Source: VFMC01 sp040380855 (lineage in GTDB: Bacteria > Actinomycetota > Acidimicrobiia > Acidimicrobiales > Ilumatobacteraceae). Taken from it: a stretch of 64,000 bases of DNA. The notes under the pieces are model-generated. The model was not told the origin of the DNA, ran no database searches, and saw only the letters and a list, made by a program, of their open reading frames with translations. This document shows, piece after piece, positions 17,404-25,936 of this stretch (position 1 is the first letter of the stretch; each line of letters opens with the position of its first letter). Where the stretch lies: NCBI GenBank assembly GCA_040380855.1, contig JBEIIG010000006.1:32509-96508 (forward strand). The letters run 5' to 3'. The position numbers and the translations under genes are program-made.

Positions 17404-18860
17404 GCCGACACCCCCCGTGCAGCGTCCATCGCCCGTTCCAGTGCGGCACCGGCCCGGAACATCGCCACTTCGCCCAACGTGCCGGCCAGCACCTGCACGC
17501 CGACCGGCAACCCGTCGGCCCCGGTGCCGAAGGGCACGCTCATCGCCGGGTGCCCGGCGAGGTTGGTGGGAATCGTGTACAGATCGCACAGGTACATGGC
17601 GAGCGGGTTGTCGCCCTTGGCCCCGAACGGGAACGCCACGCTCGGCGAGGCCGGCGTGAGCAGCACGTCGGCGTGCCGATAGGCCCGTTCGAAGTCGTCG
17701 TGGATGAGTCGGCGCACCTTCAGCGCACGGCCGTAACAGGCGTCGTAGTAGCCGGCACTCAGGGCGTAGGTGCCGAGCATGATGCGCCGCTGCACCTCCT
17801 CGCCGAAACCGGCCGAACGCGTGGCCATGTACATCGCGTTGGTGTCGGCGGCATCGACACGCATCCCGAAGCGCACCCCGTCGAAGCGGGCCAGATTGCT
17901 GCTGGCCTCGGCCGGGGCGATGAGATAGTAGGCCGTGAGGGCGTACCCGAAGGCGGGCACCTCGACGTCGACGATCGCGGCGCCGGCGGCACGCAGCGCA
18001 TCGAAGGCGGCCTCGAGCCGTTCCTGCACATCGGGGTCGGCGCCCTCGGGCAGGTCGACGATACGTCCGACGCGCAACCCCTCGACACCCCGGTCGAGCA
18101 CGTCGACGAGCGAGGGGTGAGCGAGCGGGATCGACGTCGAATCCATCGGGTCGTGCCCGCCGATCACGTCGAGCAGCAGCGCCGCATCGCGCACATCGTG
18201 GCTGAACGGGCCGATCTGGTCGAGCGAACTGGCGAAGGCGATGAGGCCGTAGCGGCTGACGTAGCCGTAGGTGGGCTTCACTCCCACCACGCCACACAGG
18301 GCGGCGGGCTGGCGGATCGAGCCACCGGTGTCGCTGCCCAGGCTCACCGCAGCGAACCCGGCGGCCACCGCAGCGGCGCTGCCACCGCTGCTGCCGCCAG
18401 GTACCCGGCCGAGGTCGTGCGGGTTGCGGGTGGGGCCGAACGCGCTGTTCTCGGTGCTCGACCCCATGGCGAACTCGTCGAGGTTCGTCTTGCCCACCGC
18501 CACCGCACCTGCCGCGGCCAGCTTGGCGACCACGGTGGCGTCGTACGGCGGCTTCCAGCCCTCGAGGATCTTCGACGAACAGGTGGTGGGCACCCCGCGG
18601 GTGCACATGTTGTCCTTCAACGCCACCGGCACACCGGCGAGCGGGCCCGGATCGCGGCCGGCGGCCACCTCGGCGTCGACCCGGGCGGCGGCCTGACGTG
18701 CCTGTTCGGCGACCACGAGGTTGAACGCGTGCACCTGGTGCTCGCGCCGGTCGATCTCGGCGAGGTGGGCCTCGAGCACGTCGACGGCGCGCACCTCACC
18801 GGCGCGCACAGCCGCGGCGATACCCACCGCAGTTCGGGGCAGTTCGGCGTGGGAGCTCAT
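17400..18860 (-). CDS. gatA: Asp/Glu-tRNA amidotransferase subunit A
   Basis: 486 residues. Amidase-signature enzyme: catalytic Lys in PVALKDNMC, cis-Ser in PGGSSGGSAAAVAAG, and nucleophile Ser in GSDTGGSIRQPAA. It hydrolyses glutamine and channels ammonia to GatB, forming Gln-tRNA(Gln) or Asn-tRNA(Asn) in the cytoplasm. ATG 18860 shares one base with the gatC stop (TGATG), and its stop overlaps gatB, so the three subunits are translationally coupled. Confidence 0.97.
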   Translation of the reverse strand: MSSHAELPRTAVGIAAAVRAGEVRAVDVLEAHLAEIDRREHQVHAFNLVVAEQARQAAARVDAEVAAGRDPGPLAGVPVALKDNMCTRGVPTTCSSKILEGWKPPYDATVVAKLAAAGAVAVGKTNLDEFAMGSSTENSAFGPTRNPHDLGRVPGGSSGGSAAAVAAGFAAVSLGSDTGGSIRQPAALCGVVGVKPTYGYVSRYGLIAFASSLDQIGPFSHDVRDAALLLDVIGGHDPMDSTSIPLAHPSLVDVLDRGVEGLRVGRIVDLPEGADPDVQERLEAAFDALRAAGAAIVDVEVPAFGYALTAYYLIAPAEASSNLARFDGVRFGMRVDAADTNAMYMATRSAGFGEEVQRRIMLGTYALSAGYYDACYGRALKVRRLIHDDFERAYRHADVLLTPASPSVAFPFGAKGDNPLAMYLCDLYTIPTNLAGHPAMSVPFGTGADGLPVGVQVLAGTLGEVAMFRAGAALERAMDAARGVSA

Positions 18861-19159
18861 CAGTCGAGTCCCACGATGGGCGGCACCCGGAAGCGATGGT
18901 CTTCGGCGACGGGCGCCGCAGCCAGCACTTCGTCTCGGTCGAGACCCTCGACCACCACGTCGTCGCGGAACACGTTCTGCAGCGGATACGGCTGGGTCAT
19001 CGGCTGCACATCGCTGAGATCGAGGGCGTCCATGTCGGCGAAGTGGGCGAGCATGCCGTCGAGTTGGCCGGCCGCTCGCTCGAGTTGGGCGGGGGTGAGC
19101 TCGAGGCGGGCCAACCTGGCGACCTTGGCCACATCGGTGGGGGTGATCCGTTCAGGCAC
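18860..19159 (-). CDS. gatC: Asp/Glu-tRNA amidotransferase subunit C
   Basis: 99 residues. GatC pattern: RITPTDVAKVARLARLELT, a helical middle, then PMTQPYPLQNVFRDDVV and a C-terminal FRVPPIV. It wraps around the GatA-GatB interface and stabilises the complex. The start is GTG 19159; TAGCAT ends 8 nt upstream, and its first three bases are the TAG stop of the patatin gene. Confidence 0.93.
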   Translation of the reverse strand: MPERITPTDVAKVARLARLELTPAQLERAAGQLDGMLAHFADMDALDLSDVQPMTQPYPLQNVFRDDVVVEGLDRDEVLAAAPVAEDHRFRVPPIVGLD

Positions 19160-19167
19160 GGACGTTG

Positions 19168-19173
19168 ATGCTA
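19168..19173 (-). promoter_or_regulatory. -10 hexamer TAGCAT of gatCAB, fused to upstream stop codon
   Basis: Minus-strand TAGCAT ends 8 nt before GTG 19159. Its TAG (19171-19173) is also the in-frame stop of the patatin gene. Confidence 0.55.
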
Positions 19174-21855
19174 CGCCGTGCCCTGTTCGAACCGCTCGAC
19201 CATTCGACCGGCGATGTGCTCGCCGAGCGCCACCAACTGCTGGTGTTCGTCGTCGGTGAGGAACTGGTCGACGGTCGGGTACTCGGGGAAGGGTGGATGG
19301 GCGGCGGCGAACTGCAGCAGCGCAGGAGGCGTGGTCTCGCAGAGGTGGTGGTGGCCGTAGATCAGTCGGGCCGTGCCCCCGCCCATCGACACCGGGTAGG
19401 TGATGCGACCCTCGGCCACACAGTCGGCGGGCAGGGCGGCGACGCTGCCCGGCCCCGACGTGGGCGCCCGCAGCGAGGCGAGGTCGATGTCGATCGCCAC
19501 ACCCAACTCCACCGCGGCCAACGCGATTGCGTCGTGCAGCGACTGGAACGTGCCCGGCGGATCGCCGCTGGCGTCGACACACACCACGGTGTCGGGTCGT
19601 TCGCGCAGCAGTTCGACGAGGCCGAGGTTCTCGCGATGGCCCCCGTCGGCCACATAGACGAACGCGTCGCGTTCGGGGCGGTAGCGGCCCGACAACTCCT
19701 TCGCCAGATAGCCGAGGTGCACCCGCGGCGAGGTGACCGGATCGGCGAACCACTGGGCGAAACGTGGGTTGGGCACCCAGGCACCGAGGCGGAGGTTGAG
19801 CGCGACGAGCAGCATGTCGGTGCTGCCCAACGCCTGTCGGCCCATCGCCGAGGCGAACGCCGCGCCGCTGAGCGCCATCGATCGGCTGACCAGCCAACCA
19901 CGCGGATACCCGTCCCACCACGAGCCCGTCGGGTAGTCGGTCGTGTCGACCGAGGCACTGGTGCCGTCGGTGCGGTCGTGCAGGGTGATGCGGGCGGGTC
20001 GGAACGTGAAGCCGTAGGCGGGCAGACCGCAGAAGGTCGCCTTCGACGCGTGTGCCGTCGCCGCAACGATGAGCTCGGGACCGGCAGCGTCGCGGTAGGC
20101 GGGCCACAGCGGCTCGTCGCTGTACGCGAGTGGCGGCAGCTGCGCCGTACGCACCGGCGATCCGTCGTCGTTGCGATCGCCGGCGGCGAAGGTGGCAGCG
20201 AGCCGTTTGCGGTACACGCCACCCAGGGTGAGCCGGTGCGATGCCACCGCGGCCACGACGACGAGCCACAGCAGTGCCACTGCCACCACACTGAGGCGGA
20301 GCCTGCTGGCAGGCAACGGCCAACTCGTCCACGCCGTCACGTAGCCGTAGGCGAACGCATCGGCCACTTTGCCCGCGTACAGGAACAGCGCCGTACCGAG
20401 GAGTACGCCACCCAGCCGCATCCAGCGACGCTTCACCTGTCCGGCCACCACACCGCCCACGGCAGCAGCCACCCCGATCACCACCGCAGTGCCCAGCAGG
20501 CCCGCGCTGCGGTCGGCGCCGCTGTCGGCTGCCAGCCAGTCGAGCAGCCGACGCCCGTAGAGCACCCCCGCGGGCACACCCACCAGCAGCAGCGCCAGTA
20601 CCCCGCCCGCGGCGCCGACCACACGCGCCATGTGCACGAGCGATGTGCGACGTTCGGGCTGGGCGCGCGTGTGCGCCACCACGAACACCACGAGTGCAGC
20701 ACCGAGGAACAACCCGACGGGCACCAGCAGCCGAGCGGGCACCAGGTTGCGCAGGGTGAGCAGTTCGATGGTGCCCTCGCGGAACGGGAACGACGGGTGC
20801 ACCACCCGGGTACGCACACCGCGGCCCAGGGCGGCCGCAGCCAGGAACGTCGCCGCGACGACAGCACCCAGTACCAACACGGTGCGGACAAGTGCGTTCA
20901 GCAGGCCGCCGACGATCGACCAGGTGCCGTTGTCGAGGAAACGACGTCGCAGCCGCACGGTCGCAGCCCACGGCTGGTCGGCGTCGAACAGTCCGTCGCG
21001 CAGGTCGCCATCGGCCGGTGGCACGGCTGCGCCTGGGCGTCGGCTGATGCGCCACCCGCCTGCCGTGTACGAGCCACCCGAGACGGCCACCAGCCAACGC
21101 GAGCGGCAGAACAGCGACGGGGCATTCACGGCCGGCGCGTCGAGGCGACGCAGCGCGCCGAGAGCGATGCTGGCTGCGCGGATGCCACCACCCGACAGGC
21201 AGATACCGATCGAGTCGCCGCCGGCACCCACGGCTGTGTCGGTGCCGGTGTCGGTGGCGGTGTCGGTGGCGGTGTCGGTGTCGGTGGGTCGGGGTGTCGG
21301 TCCGATCGGCGGGTGCGTCCCCGCACGTCGATCGAGGCGACCGAACAGGCGGCGCAGGGCCGGCCGCACGACCGGTGCCAGCAGCGGGCCGACGACGAGG
21401 CCCATCACTCCCACCAGGGCGACGGCGTACAGCAACACCTTCACCCAACCGACGACGGCGAGCGACAGCGTGGCGAACAGCGGTGGATGCGACTTGCCGA
21501 CGATCGACAACGCGAGCGCGTTCTCGAACAGATCGGCCACACCGGCGGCCACCGCCACCTTCGGCGTCACCGACCAGGGCCCGAACATCGTGCGCCGCTC
21601 GGGTGCCCAGCGGTCGCGGCCGGCCTGCAGCAGCAGTGGCACGGCGATCAGCCAGGCCGCCACGAAGACGTTGTCGAACCACAGCGCGGCCCGGGCGTTG
21701 CTGCGGCCGGCCCGCACGACGGTGCCGGCGAAGCGGCCCGGGGTGCCGGCGAACGACAGGTGCTGGTGGAACCCGGAGAACGGTGCGGTGACGACGACGG
21801 CGAGGAACAGCGCGGCAGGCACCAGCAGCACCCATCCCCATACGCGTCGCCGCAC
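19171..21855 (-). CDS. Membrane-embedded patatin-like phospholipase
   Basis: 894 residues from GTG 21855. About four N-terminal hydrophobic segments (roughly 5-160) lead to a Thr-Asp repeat linker, then the patatin oxyanion motif GICLSGGGIRAAS and the nucleophile elbow AVSGGS. A second block of about seven membrane segments interrupts the catalytic domain before it resumes, and the catalytic Asp is in YVADGGHRENLG. The complete Ser-Asp dyad predicts acyl hydrolysis of lipids at the membrane. GGAGGTGA 5 nt before GTG 21855 makes that start better than GTG 21864, which overlaps it. The gene abuts gatC. Typical patatins are soluble and ~300-400 residues. Confidence 0.82.
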   Translation of the reverse strand: MRRRVWGWVLLVPAALFLAVVVTAPFSGFHQHLSFAGTPGRFAGTVVRAGRSNARAALWFDNVFVAAWLIAVPLLLQAGRDRWAPERRTMFGPWSVTPKVAVAAGVADLFENALALSIVGKSHPPLFATLSLAVVGWVKVLLYAVALVGVMGLVVGPLLAPVVRPALRRLFGRLDRRAGTHPPIGPTPRPTDTDTATDTATDTGTDTAVGAGGDSIGICLSGGGIRAASIALGALRRLDAPAVNAPSLFCRSRWLVAVSGGSYTAGGWRISRRPGAAVPPADGDLRDGLFDADQPWAATVRLRRRFLDNGTWSIVGGLLNALVRTVLVLGAVVAATFLAAAALGRGVRTRVVHPSFPFREGTIELLTLRNLVPARLLVPVGLFLGAALVVFVVAHTRAQPERRTSLVHMARVVGAAGGVLALLLVGVPAGVLYGRRLLDWLAADSGADRSAGLLGTAVVIGVAAAVGGVVAGQVKRRWMRLGGVLLGTALFLYAGKVADAFAYGYVTAWTSWPLPASRLRLSVVAVALLWLVVVAAVASHRLTLGGVYRKRLAATFAAGDRNDDGSPVRTAQLPPLAYSDEPLWPAYRDAAGPELIVAATAHASKATFCGLPAYGFTFRPARITLHDRTDGTSASVDTTDYPTGSWWDGYPRGWLVSRSMALSGAAFASAMGRQALGSTDMLLVALNLRLGAWVPNPRFAQWFADPVTSPRVHLGYLAKELSGRYRPERDAFVYVADGGHRENLGLVELLRERPDTVVCVDASGDPPGTFQSLHDAIALAAVELGVAIDIDLASLRAPTSGPGSVAALPADCVAEGRITYPVSMGGGTARLIYGHHHLCETTPPALLQFAAAHPPFPEYPTVDQFLTDDEHQQLVALGEHIAGRMVERFEQGTA
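21236..21288. repeat. Short tandem repeat encoding Thr-Asp linker
   Basis: A ggtgtc/ggtggc 6-12 bp unit is repeated several times inside the patatin gene and encodes the TDTATDTATDTGTDT linker between the first membrane block and the catalytic domain. It is in frame and likely variable in length between strains. Confidence 0.75.
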
Positions 21856-21860
21856 GGTCG

Positions 21861-21868
21861 TCACCTCC
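21861..21868 (-). promoter_or_regulatory. Strong Shine-Dalgarno GGAGGTGA deciding the patatin start
   Basis: It sits 5 nt before GTG 21855. TAGAGT at 21901-21906 (minus) could be the -10, leaving a leader of about 40 nt. Confidence 0.55.
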
Positions 21869-21923
21869 CCCGGTCCGCGACTCGGCCCAGACGGTGACGA
21901 ACTCTAGGTCTCGATCGCGTGTG

Positions 21924-21936
21924 CGCCTCGAAGGCG
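21924..21936. terminator. Possible hairpin after the PhyH gene
   Basis: CGCCT and AGGCG pair around CGA, 17-29 nt past the PhyH stop, with no T-tract. The rest of 21869-21952 shows only the proposed patatin -10. Confidence 0.3.
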
Positions 21937-21952
21937 TCCCCCGGCTCGCGGC

Positions 21953-22807
21953 CTACCGCTCGATGAACTGGTACGAGGCGTGCAGGTCCTGGGGTACGCG
22001 CGGATCACCCGTGTGGATGGGTGGCATGGGCTGCATGATCACCCGCCGCGCCGGTGTGAGCCGGTCGAGCAACCCCTGCGACACCGTGTAGCCGAAACGC
22101 GAACGCGCCCACGGAGGTCCGTAGCGGAGGATGATCACCCGACGTTCTCCGTCGTTCACCCGAGTCCCGGCCCCGTGCATGCACGCGTCGACGAACACCA
22201 GCGCATCGCCCGCCTTGGTGTGCACCTCGACGGCGTGCGGCAGCATGTCCATGCGGTCGCCCCGGGCGTAATCGCCGGCCAAGGGGTGCGGGAAGTTCGA
22301 CTTGTGGCTGCCCGGTACCACCATCGTGGCGCCGTCGCCCGGGCCGACGTCGCGCAGCGACACCAGCACGTTCACCTGCCCGCATCGGAACGCCCCGTTG
22401 CGGTACGAGTACTGCGTGCGGTTCGACGCATCGTGCCCGCCGGAGTGCACCGGGTGGTGGCCGCCCGAACTGCGGCTCGTGGCGATGCTCTCGTCGATCA
22501 TGATCCCTTCCACGTAGGTGCCCTGCTCGCCCGCATAGCGGGTGACGTGATGGATCCACGACGGATGGTCGATGAGCATGTCGAACGCCGGGTCGCCGCA
22601 GTCGAGCACGTTGTGCAGTTCGAAGCCCGTGTCCTTGGTGTAGTCGCGGCGCTGCGCGTTGCCGTACCACTCGCCGTTGTCGAGCGTCGGGAACCGGTCG
22701 TAGGCATCGTTCAGTTGCTGCACCTCGTCGGGGGTGAGCGCTCCGCGGATGATCAGGAAACCACGGAGGTCGAACTCGTAGTCGTCGAGAGCGGTCGGGA
22801 GGGGCAT
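21953..22807 (-). CDS. Phytanoyl-CoA dioxygenase (PhyH) family protein in galactosidase operon
   Basis: 284 residues. PhyH fold: YEFDLRGFLIIRGALTPDEVQQLNDAYDRF at the N-terminus, VNVLVSLRDVGPGDGATMVVPGSHKSNFPHP in the core, and FVDACMHGAGTRVNDGERRVI at the C-terminus. The proximal metal site is not a clear H-x-D; the segment GGHHPVHSGGHDAS takes its place, as I recall from the marine/planctomycete branch. It follows the alpha-galactosidase with a 38-nt gap and has its own AAAGG 7 nt before ATG 22807, so it is an operon member. A role on a plant- or algal-derived galactoside or its aglycone is inference. Confidence 0.78.
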   Translation of the reverse strand: MPLPTALDDYEFDLRGFLIIRGALTPDEVQQLNDAYDRFPTLDNGEWYGNAQRRDYTKDTGFELHNVLDCGDPAFDMLIDHPSWIHHVTRYAGEQGTYVEGIMIDESIATSRSSGGHHPVHSGGHDASNRTQYSYRNGAFRCGQVNVLVSLRDVGPGDGATMVVPGSHKSNFPHPLAGDYARGDRMDMLPHAVEVHTKAGDALVFVDACMHGAGTRVNDGERRVIILRYGPPWARSRFGYTVSQGLLDRLTPARRVIMQPMPPIHTGDPRVPQDLHASYQFIER

Positions 22808-22845
22808 GACGGAACCTTTCAGGGAACGAGTGCGGTCGGGAGCGG

Positions 22846-24936
22846 TCAGCGCAGGTGCAGCACGATGCCCGATTCGGGCGCGAGCGGCGGCAACTGCACC
22901 CCGTGTGCCGCCAACTGGCGGCCGGTGAGTCGGAGCGGCTCGATCGGCCGACGGTGGCCACCGAGCGGCACCTCCTCGACCAGATAGAGCTGGTCGGCGA
23001 CGAGACCCGGAAGCCGCAACACCGGCGGCAGCAGGCTCATCCCGGTGCGCACCTGGGCGTAGGCCACCAGTGCCTCGGAACGGTCGGCTGCGTACACACC
23101 GTGGGCGATGCCGCTGGGTTCGTCGCCGTGGGCGACCGGGTCGAAGCGCACGACATCGCCCTGGTGCAACAGCGGCCGGAACCGTCGGTGCACGGCGATC
23201 ACTGCCGCCAGCGCCCTGCGCTCGTCGTCGCCGAGGTCGAGCACGTTCCACTCGATGCCGAGGTGGCCGAACACGGCGGCCAAGGCACGGAAGGCGAGCG
23301 AATGGGTGCGGCCGGTGGTGTGCGAGCGGGTGGGCCCGATGTGGGCGCCCATCACCTCGGGGGGGATCAGCATCGATGCGCCGCGCTGGATGAACTGCCG
23401 TTCGAGCGCATCGTTGCAGTCGCTCGTCCACACGCGCTCGGTGCGCTCGAGGATGGCGAGGTCGATACGGCCACCGCCGCTGGAACAGCTCTCGAACTCG
23501 ACCCCGGGGTGACGACGACGCAACTCGTCGAGCAGGCGGTACACAGCAACGGTCTGGGCACGGGTTCCGGCCGCGCCACCGCCGCCGCTGCCCTGTACAT
23601 GGGCACGGTTCATGTCCCACTTCACGTACGCGATGTCGTGGTCGGCGAGCAAGCGGTCGAGCTGACCGACGACGTGATCGAACGCATCCGGCCGGGCGAG
23701 GTCGAGCACCAGTTGGTGGCGGCCGAGCACGGGTTCGTAGCCGTCGGTGGCGAGCGCCCACTCGGGATGTGCCCGGAACACGTCGCTGTCGGGGTTCACC
23801 ATCTCGGGCTCGACCCAGATGCCGAACTCCATGCCGAGGCCGCGGACGTGGTCGATCAGCGGGGCCAACCCATCGGGGTAGACGTCGTCCGACACCTCCC
23901 AGTCGCCGAGGCCGGCCCGATCGTTTCGACGGCTGCCGAACCACCCGTCGTCGAGGACGAAGCGCTCGACCCCGATCGATGCAGCGACGGTGGCGAGGTC
24001 GCGCAGCCGCGTGATGTCGTGATCGAAGTAGACGGCTTCCCAGGTGTTCAGCAGCACCGGGCGCGGGCGAGTGGGGTGTGCGGGCAACGACCGGGCGTAG
24101 CGGTGGAAGCCCTGCGAGGCGGCCGTGAGCCCCTGGTCGGAGTAGGTACCGAGCACCGTCGGCGTGGTGTAGCGGGCACCGGGTTCGAGCGACAGTTCAC
24201 CGGGGTGCAACAACTCGCCCGCCTGGATGCACCGCCGACCGTCGGCCACCCGATCGGCCACCATCGTGTGGTTCCCGCTCCATGCCAGGTGCACGCCCCA
24301 CACCTCGCCCGACCATTCGCCGAACCCGGCCTGGCCGGCATAGACGAGGGGTGGCCGCTCGTGCGAGGTACGACCCAACCGGTTCTCGACCGACCACGTG
24401 CCGGTGGTCCAGGGGCGTCGTTCGGTGTGGAACTCGCGCGTCCACCGGCCGCTGAAGGTGAGCAGTTCGGCGGCGTGGGCCGGAAACGGCAGGCACACGG
24501 TGAGCGCGTCGAGGAGATAGCGGTCACGCGAGTGGTTGACGAGGGTGCACGAGACCTCGAGCAGCGTCTCGAGCCGGATGTGCGTGATCAGTTCGAGTTC
24601 GGCCACGGGGTCGACCGCGCTCACCGTGATCGACTGCTCGTCGACCGTCACCGAGCCGACGGGCCCGGGAACGAATCGCGGCGCCCACGCGGTGCCGCGA
24701 CGACGGCGCCCGAGCAGCCCCGGCCGGCCCTCGTACCCGCTGCCGTGCTCGGGCACCACCGACAGCGGTGCCACCACGTCGAGCCCACCGCTGACCGCCG
24801 GCAGGTGCAGCGCGGCGGCGACGCTGTCGAGGGCGACGTCGCCGAGCGAGGCTCCCCAGTGCACCACGACCGGCACTCCCTGGCCGACATCGACCACGAC
24901 GTCGCACCACTGGTTCGAGAGGCGCATCAACTGCAC
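22846..24936 (-). CDS. Alpha-galactosidase, GH36
   Basis: 696 residues. After a beta-sandwich N-terminal domain comes the TIM barrel: TWEAVYFDHD, the FVLDDGWFGSRRND substrate loop, GIWVEPEMVN, nucleophile D441 in YVKWDMNR, ESCSSGGGRID, and acid/base D506 in WTSDCND. It cleaves terminal alpha-1,6-galactose from melibiose, raffinose-type sugars or galactomannan. There is no signal peptide, so it is intracellular and acts on imported sugar. It diverges from the DeoR regulator and importer, with a spacer of only 74 bp. GTG 24936 has TAGAGT 6 nt upstream; ATG 24927 is an alternative. Confidence 0.94.
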   Translation of the reverse strand: MQLMRLSNQWCDVVVDVGQGVPVVVHWGASLGDVALDSVAAALHLPAVSGGLDVVAPLSVVPEHGSGYEGRPGLLGRRRRGTAWAPRFVPGPVGSVTVDEQSITVSAVDPVAELELITHIRLETLLEVSCTLVNHSRDRYLLDALTVCLPFPAHAAELLTFSGRWTREFHTERRPWTTGTWSVENRLGRTSHERPPLVYAGQAGFGEWSGEVWGVHLAWSGNHTMVADRVADGRRCIQAGELLHPGELSLEPGARYTTPTVLGTYSDQGLTAASQGFHRYARSLPAHPTRPRPVLLNTWEAVYFDHDITRLRDLATVAASIGVERFVLDDGWFGSRRNDRAGLGDWEVSDDVYPDGLAPLIDHVRGLGMEFGIWVEPEMVNPDSDVFRAHPEWALATDGYEPVLGRHQLVLDLARPDAFDHVVGQLDRLLADHDIAYVKWDMNRAHVQGSGGGGAAGTRAQTVAVYRLLDELRRRHPGVEFESCSSGGGRIDLAILERTERVWTSDCNDALERQFIQRGASMLIPPEVMGAHIGPTRSHTTGRTHSLAFRALAAVFGHLGIEWNVLDLGDDERRALAAVIAVHRRFRPLLHQGDVVRFDPVAHGDEPSGIAHGVYAADRSEALVAYAQVRTGMSLLPPVLRLPGLVADQLYLVEEVPLGGHRRPIEPLRLTGRQLAAHGVQLPPLAPESGIVLHLR

Positions 24937-24942
24937 AATGTG

Positions 24943-24948
24943 ACTCTA
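24943..24948 (-). promoter_or_regulatory. -10 hexamer TAGAGT of the alpha-galactosidase operon
   Basis: It ends 6 nt before GTG 24936 on the minus strand, next to the first CGAAAGTG repeat. Confidence 0.45.
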
Positions 24949-24954
24949 GACCCA

Positions 24955-25013
24955 CGAAAGTGTGGCTTTGCTATTGACAAGAGATGAAAGGAAGATGAAA
25001 CCTATCGAAAGTG
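24955..25013. promoter_or_regulatory. Candidate DeoR operators, paired CGAAAGTG repeats
   Basis: CGAAAGTG occurs at 24955-24962 and 25006-25013, 51 bp apart (about five helical turns), with further TGAAAG/TGAAAC boxes between and around them. A TTGACA lies between them at 24974-24979. CGAAA-type half sites are common for DeoR-family sugar repressors, so autoregulation plus control of both divergent operons is likely. Confidence 0.5.
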
Positions 25014-25820
25014 AGTGAAACCGTGTTGTTCACACCGGAGGACAACCTCCCTGCCGAGGTACGTCAACAGTTGACGCACCAACTGCTCGAACAACACGGC
25101 TTCGTGCGGGTACGCGATCTGTCGGAACGCTTCGGCATCAGCACGGTGACCGCGCGGAACGACCTGCAAGCCCTCGAGGAACGCCACCTCGCCCACCGTG
25201 TGCACGGTGGCGCCATGCCGATCAATGCGGCGCGCGGCGAACGGCCCTTCGAAGAGGTGGCAGCCGAACGCACGGGCGAGAAGTCGGCGATCGCGCGCAC
25301 TGCAGCGGCGCTGGTCTCCGACGGCGAGTCGATCCTCATCGACGTGGGCACCACCGCCGCCGCACTGGCCCGCGCCCTGGTGGCCCGCACCGACCTGGTC
25401 GACCTCACCGTCATCACCAACGGCATCCGCATCGCACTCGACCTCGAAGCCGCCCACCCGCGGTTCTCGATCGTCGTCACGGGCGGCACGCTGCGGCCCA
25501 AGCAGCACTCGCTCGTCGACCCACTCGCCGGCACGATGCTGCACTCACTGCAGGCCGACACGGTGTTCCTGGGCTGCAACGGCATCGACGCCGACGCCGG
25601 GGTGAGCAACATCAACCTGCCCGAGGCCGATATCAAGCGCGCCATGATCGGTGCCGCAAGGCGCTGTGTGGTGCTGGCCGACAGCACGAAACTGGGTGTC
25701 CGCACGCTGGCACCCGTCTGTCCGATCGATGCCGTCGATGTCCTCATCACCGACGCCCACGCTGACGAGGCCCACCTCGGCGCGTTGCGTTCGCGAGGCG
25801 TCGACGTCATCGTCTGCTGA
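25011..25820 (+). CDS. DeoR-family sugar regulator
   Basis: 269 residues. The N-terminal HTH (about 20-72) reads QQLTHQLLEQHGFVRVRDLSERFGISTVTARNDLQALEE, then the wing HRVHGGAM. The effector domain has the sugar-phosphate-binding IDVGTTAAALARAL and the ending EADIKRAMIGAARRCVVLADSTKLG typical of DeoR/GlpR repressors. The ligand is probably a galactose-derived phosphate. It heads the importer operon, 116 nt before the binding-protein gene, and faces the alpha-galactosidase. The start GTG 25011 is within the second CGAAAGTG repeat; GTG 25023 is an alternative. Confidence 0.9.
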   Translation: MSETVLFTPEDNLPAEVRQQLTHQLLEQHGFVRVRDLSERFGISTVTARNDLQALEERHLAHRVHGGAMPINAARGERPFEEVAAERTGEKSAIARTAAALVSDGESILIDVGTTAAALARALVARTDLVDLTVITNGIRIALDLEAAHPRFSIVVTGGTLRPKQHSLVDPLAGTMLHSLQADTVFLGCNGIDADAGVSNINLPEADIKRAMIGAARRCVVLADSTKLGVRTLAPVCPIDAVDVLITDAHADEAHLGALRSRGVDVIVC

Positions 25821-25936
25821 CCTCCGGGTCGGCCATGAGTTCGTCCGGGCCACGGCCCGGCCGGCACCGAGCCGCAGCCAGCGGACGGGGGAGAAACGGT
25901 TGCAGAACGCAACCTCGACAATGGGAGGACTACCCA

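Noticed and set aside
21236..21288. Repeats that might suggest a CRISPR or regulatory array
   Set aside because: 6-12 bp units without spacers, in frame within a linker; a protein-coding microsatellite.
18860..21897. Long frames of 900-990 codons on both strands over the patatin gene
   Set aside because: Only one frame has the patatin catalytic motifs and coherent membrane helices; the others are Arg/Ala-rich shadows.
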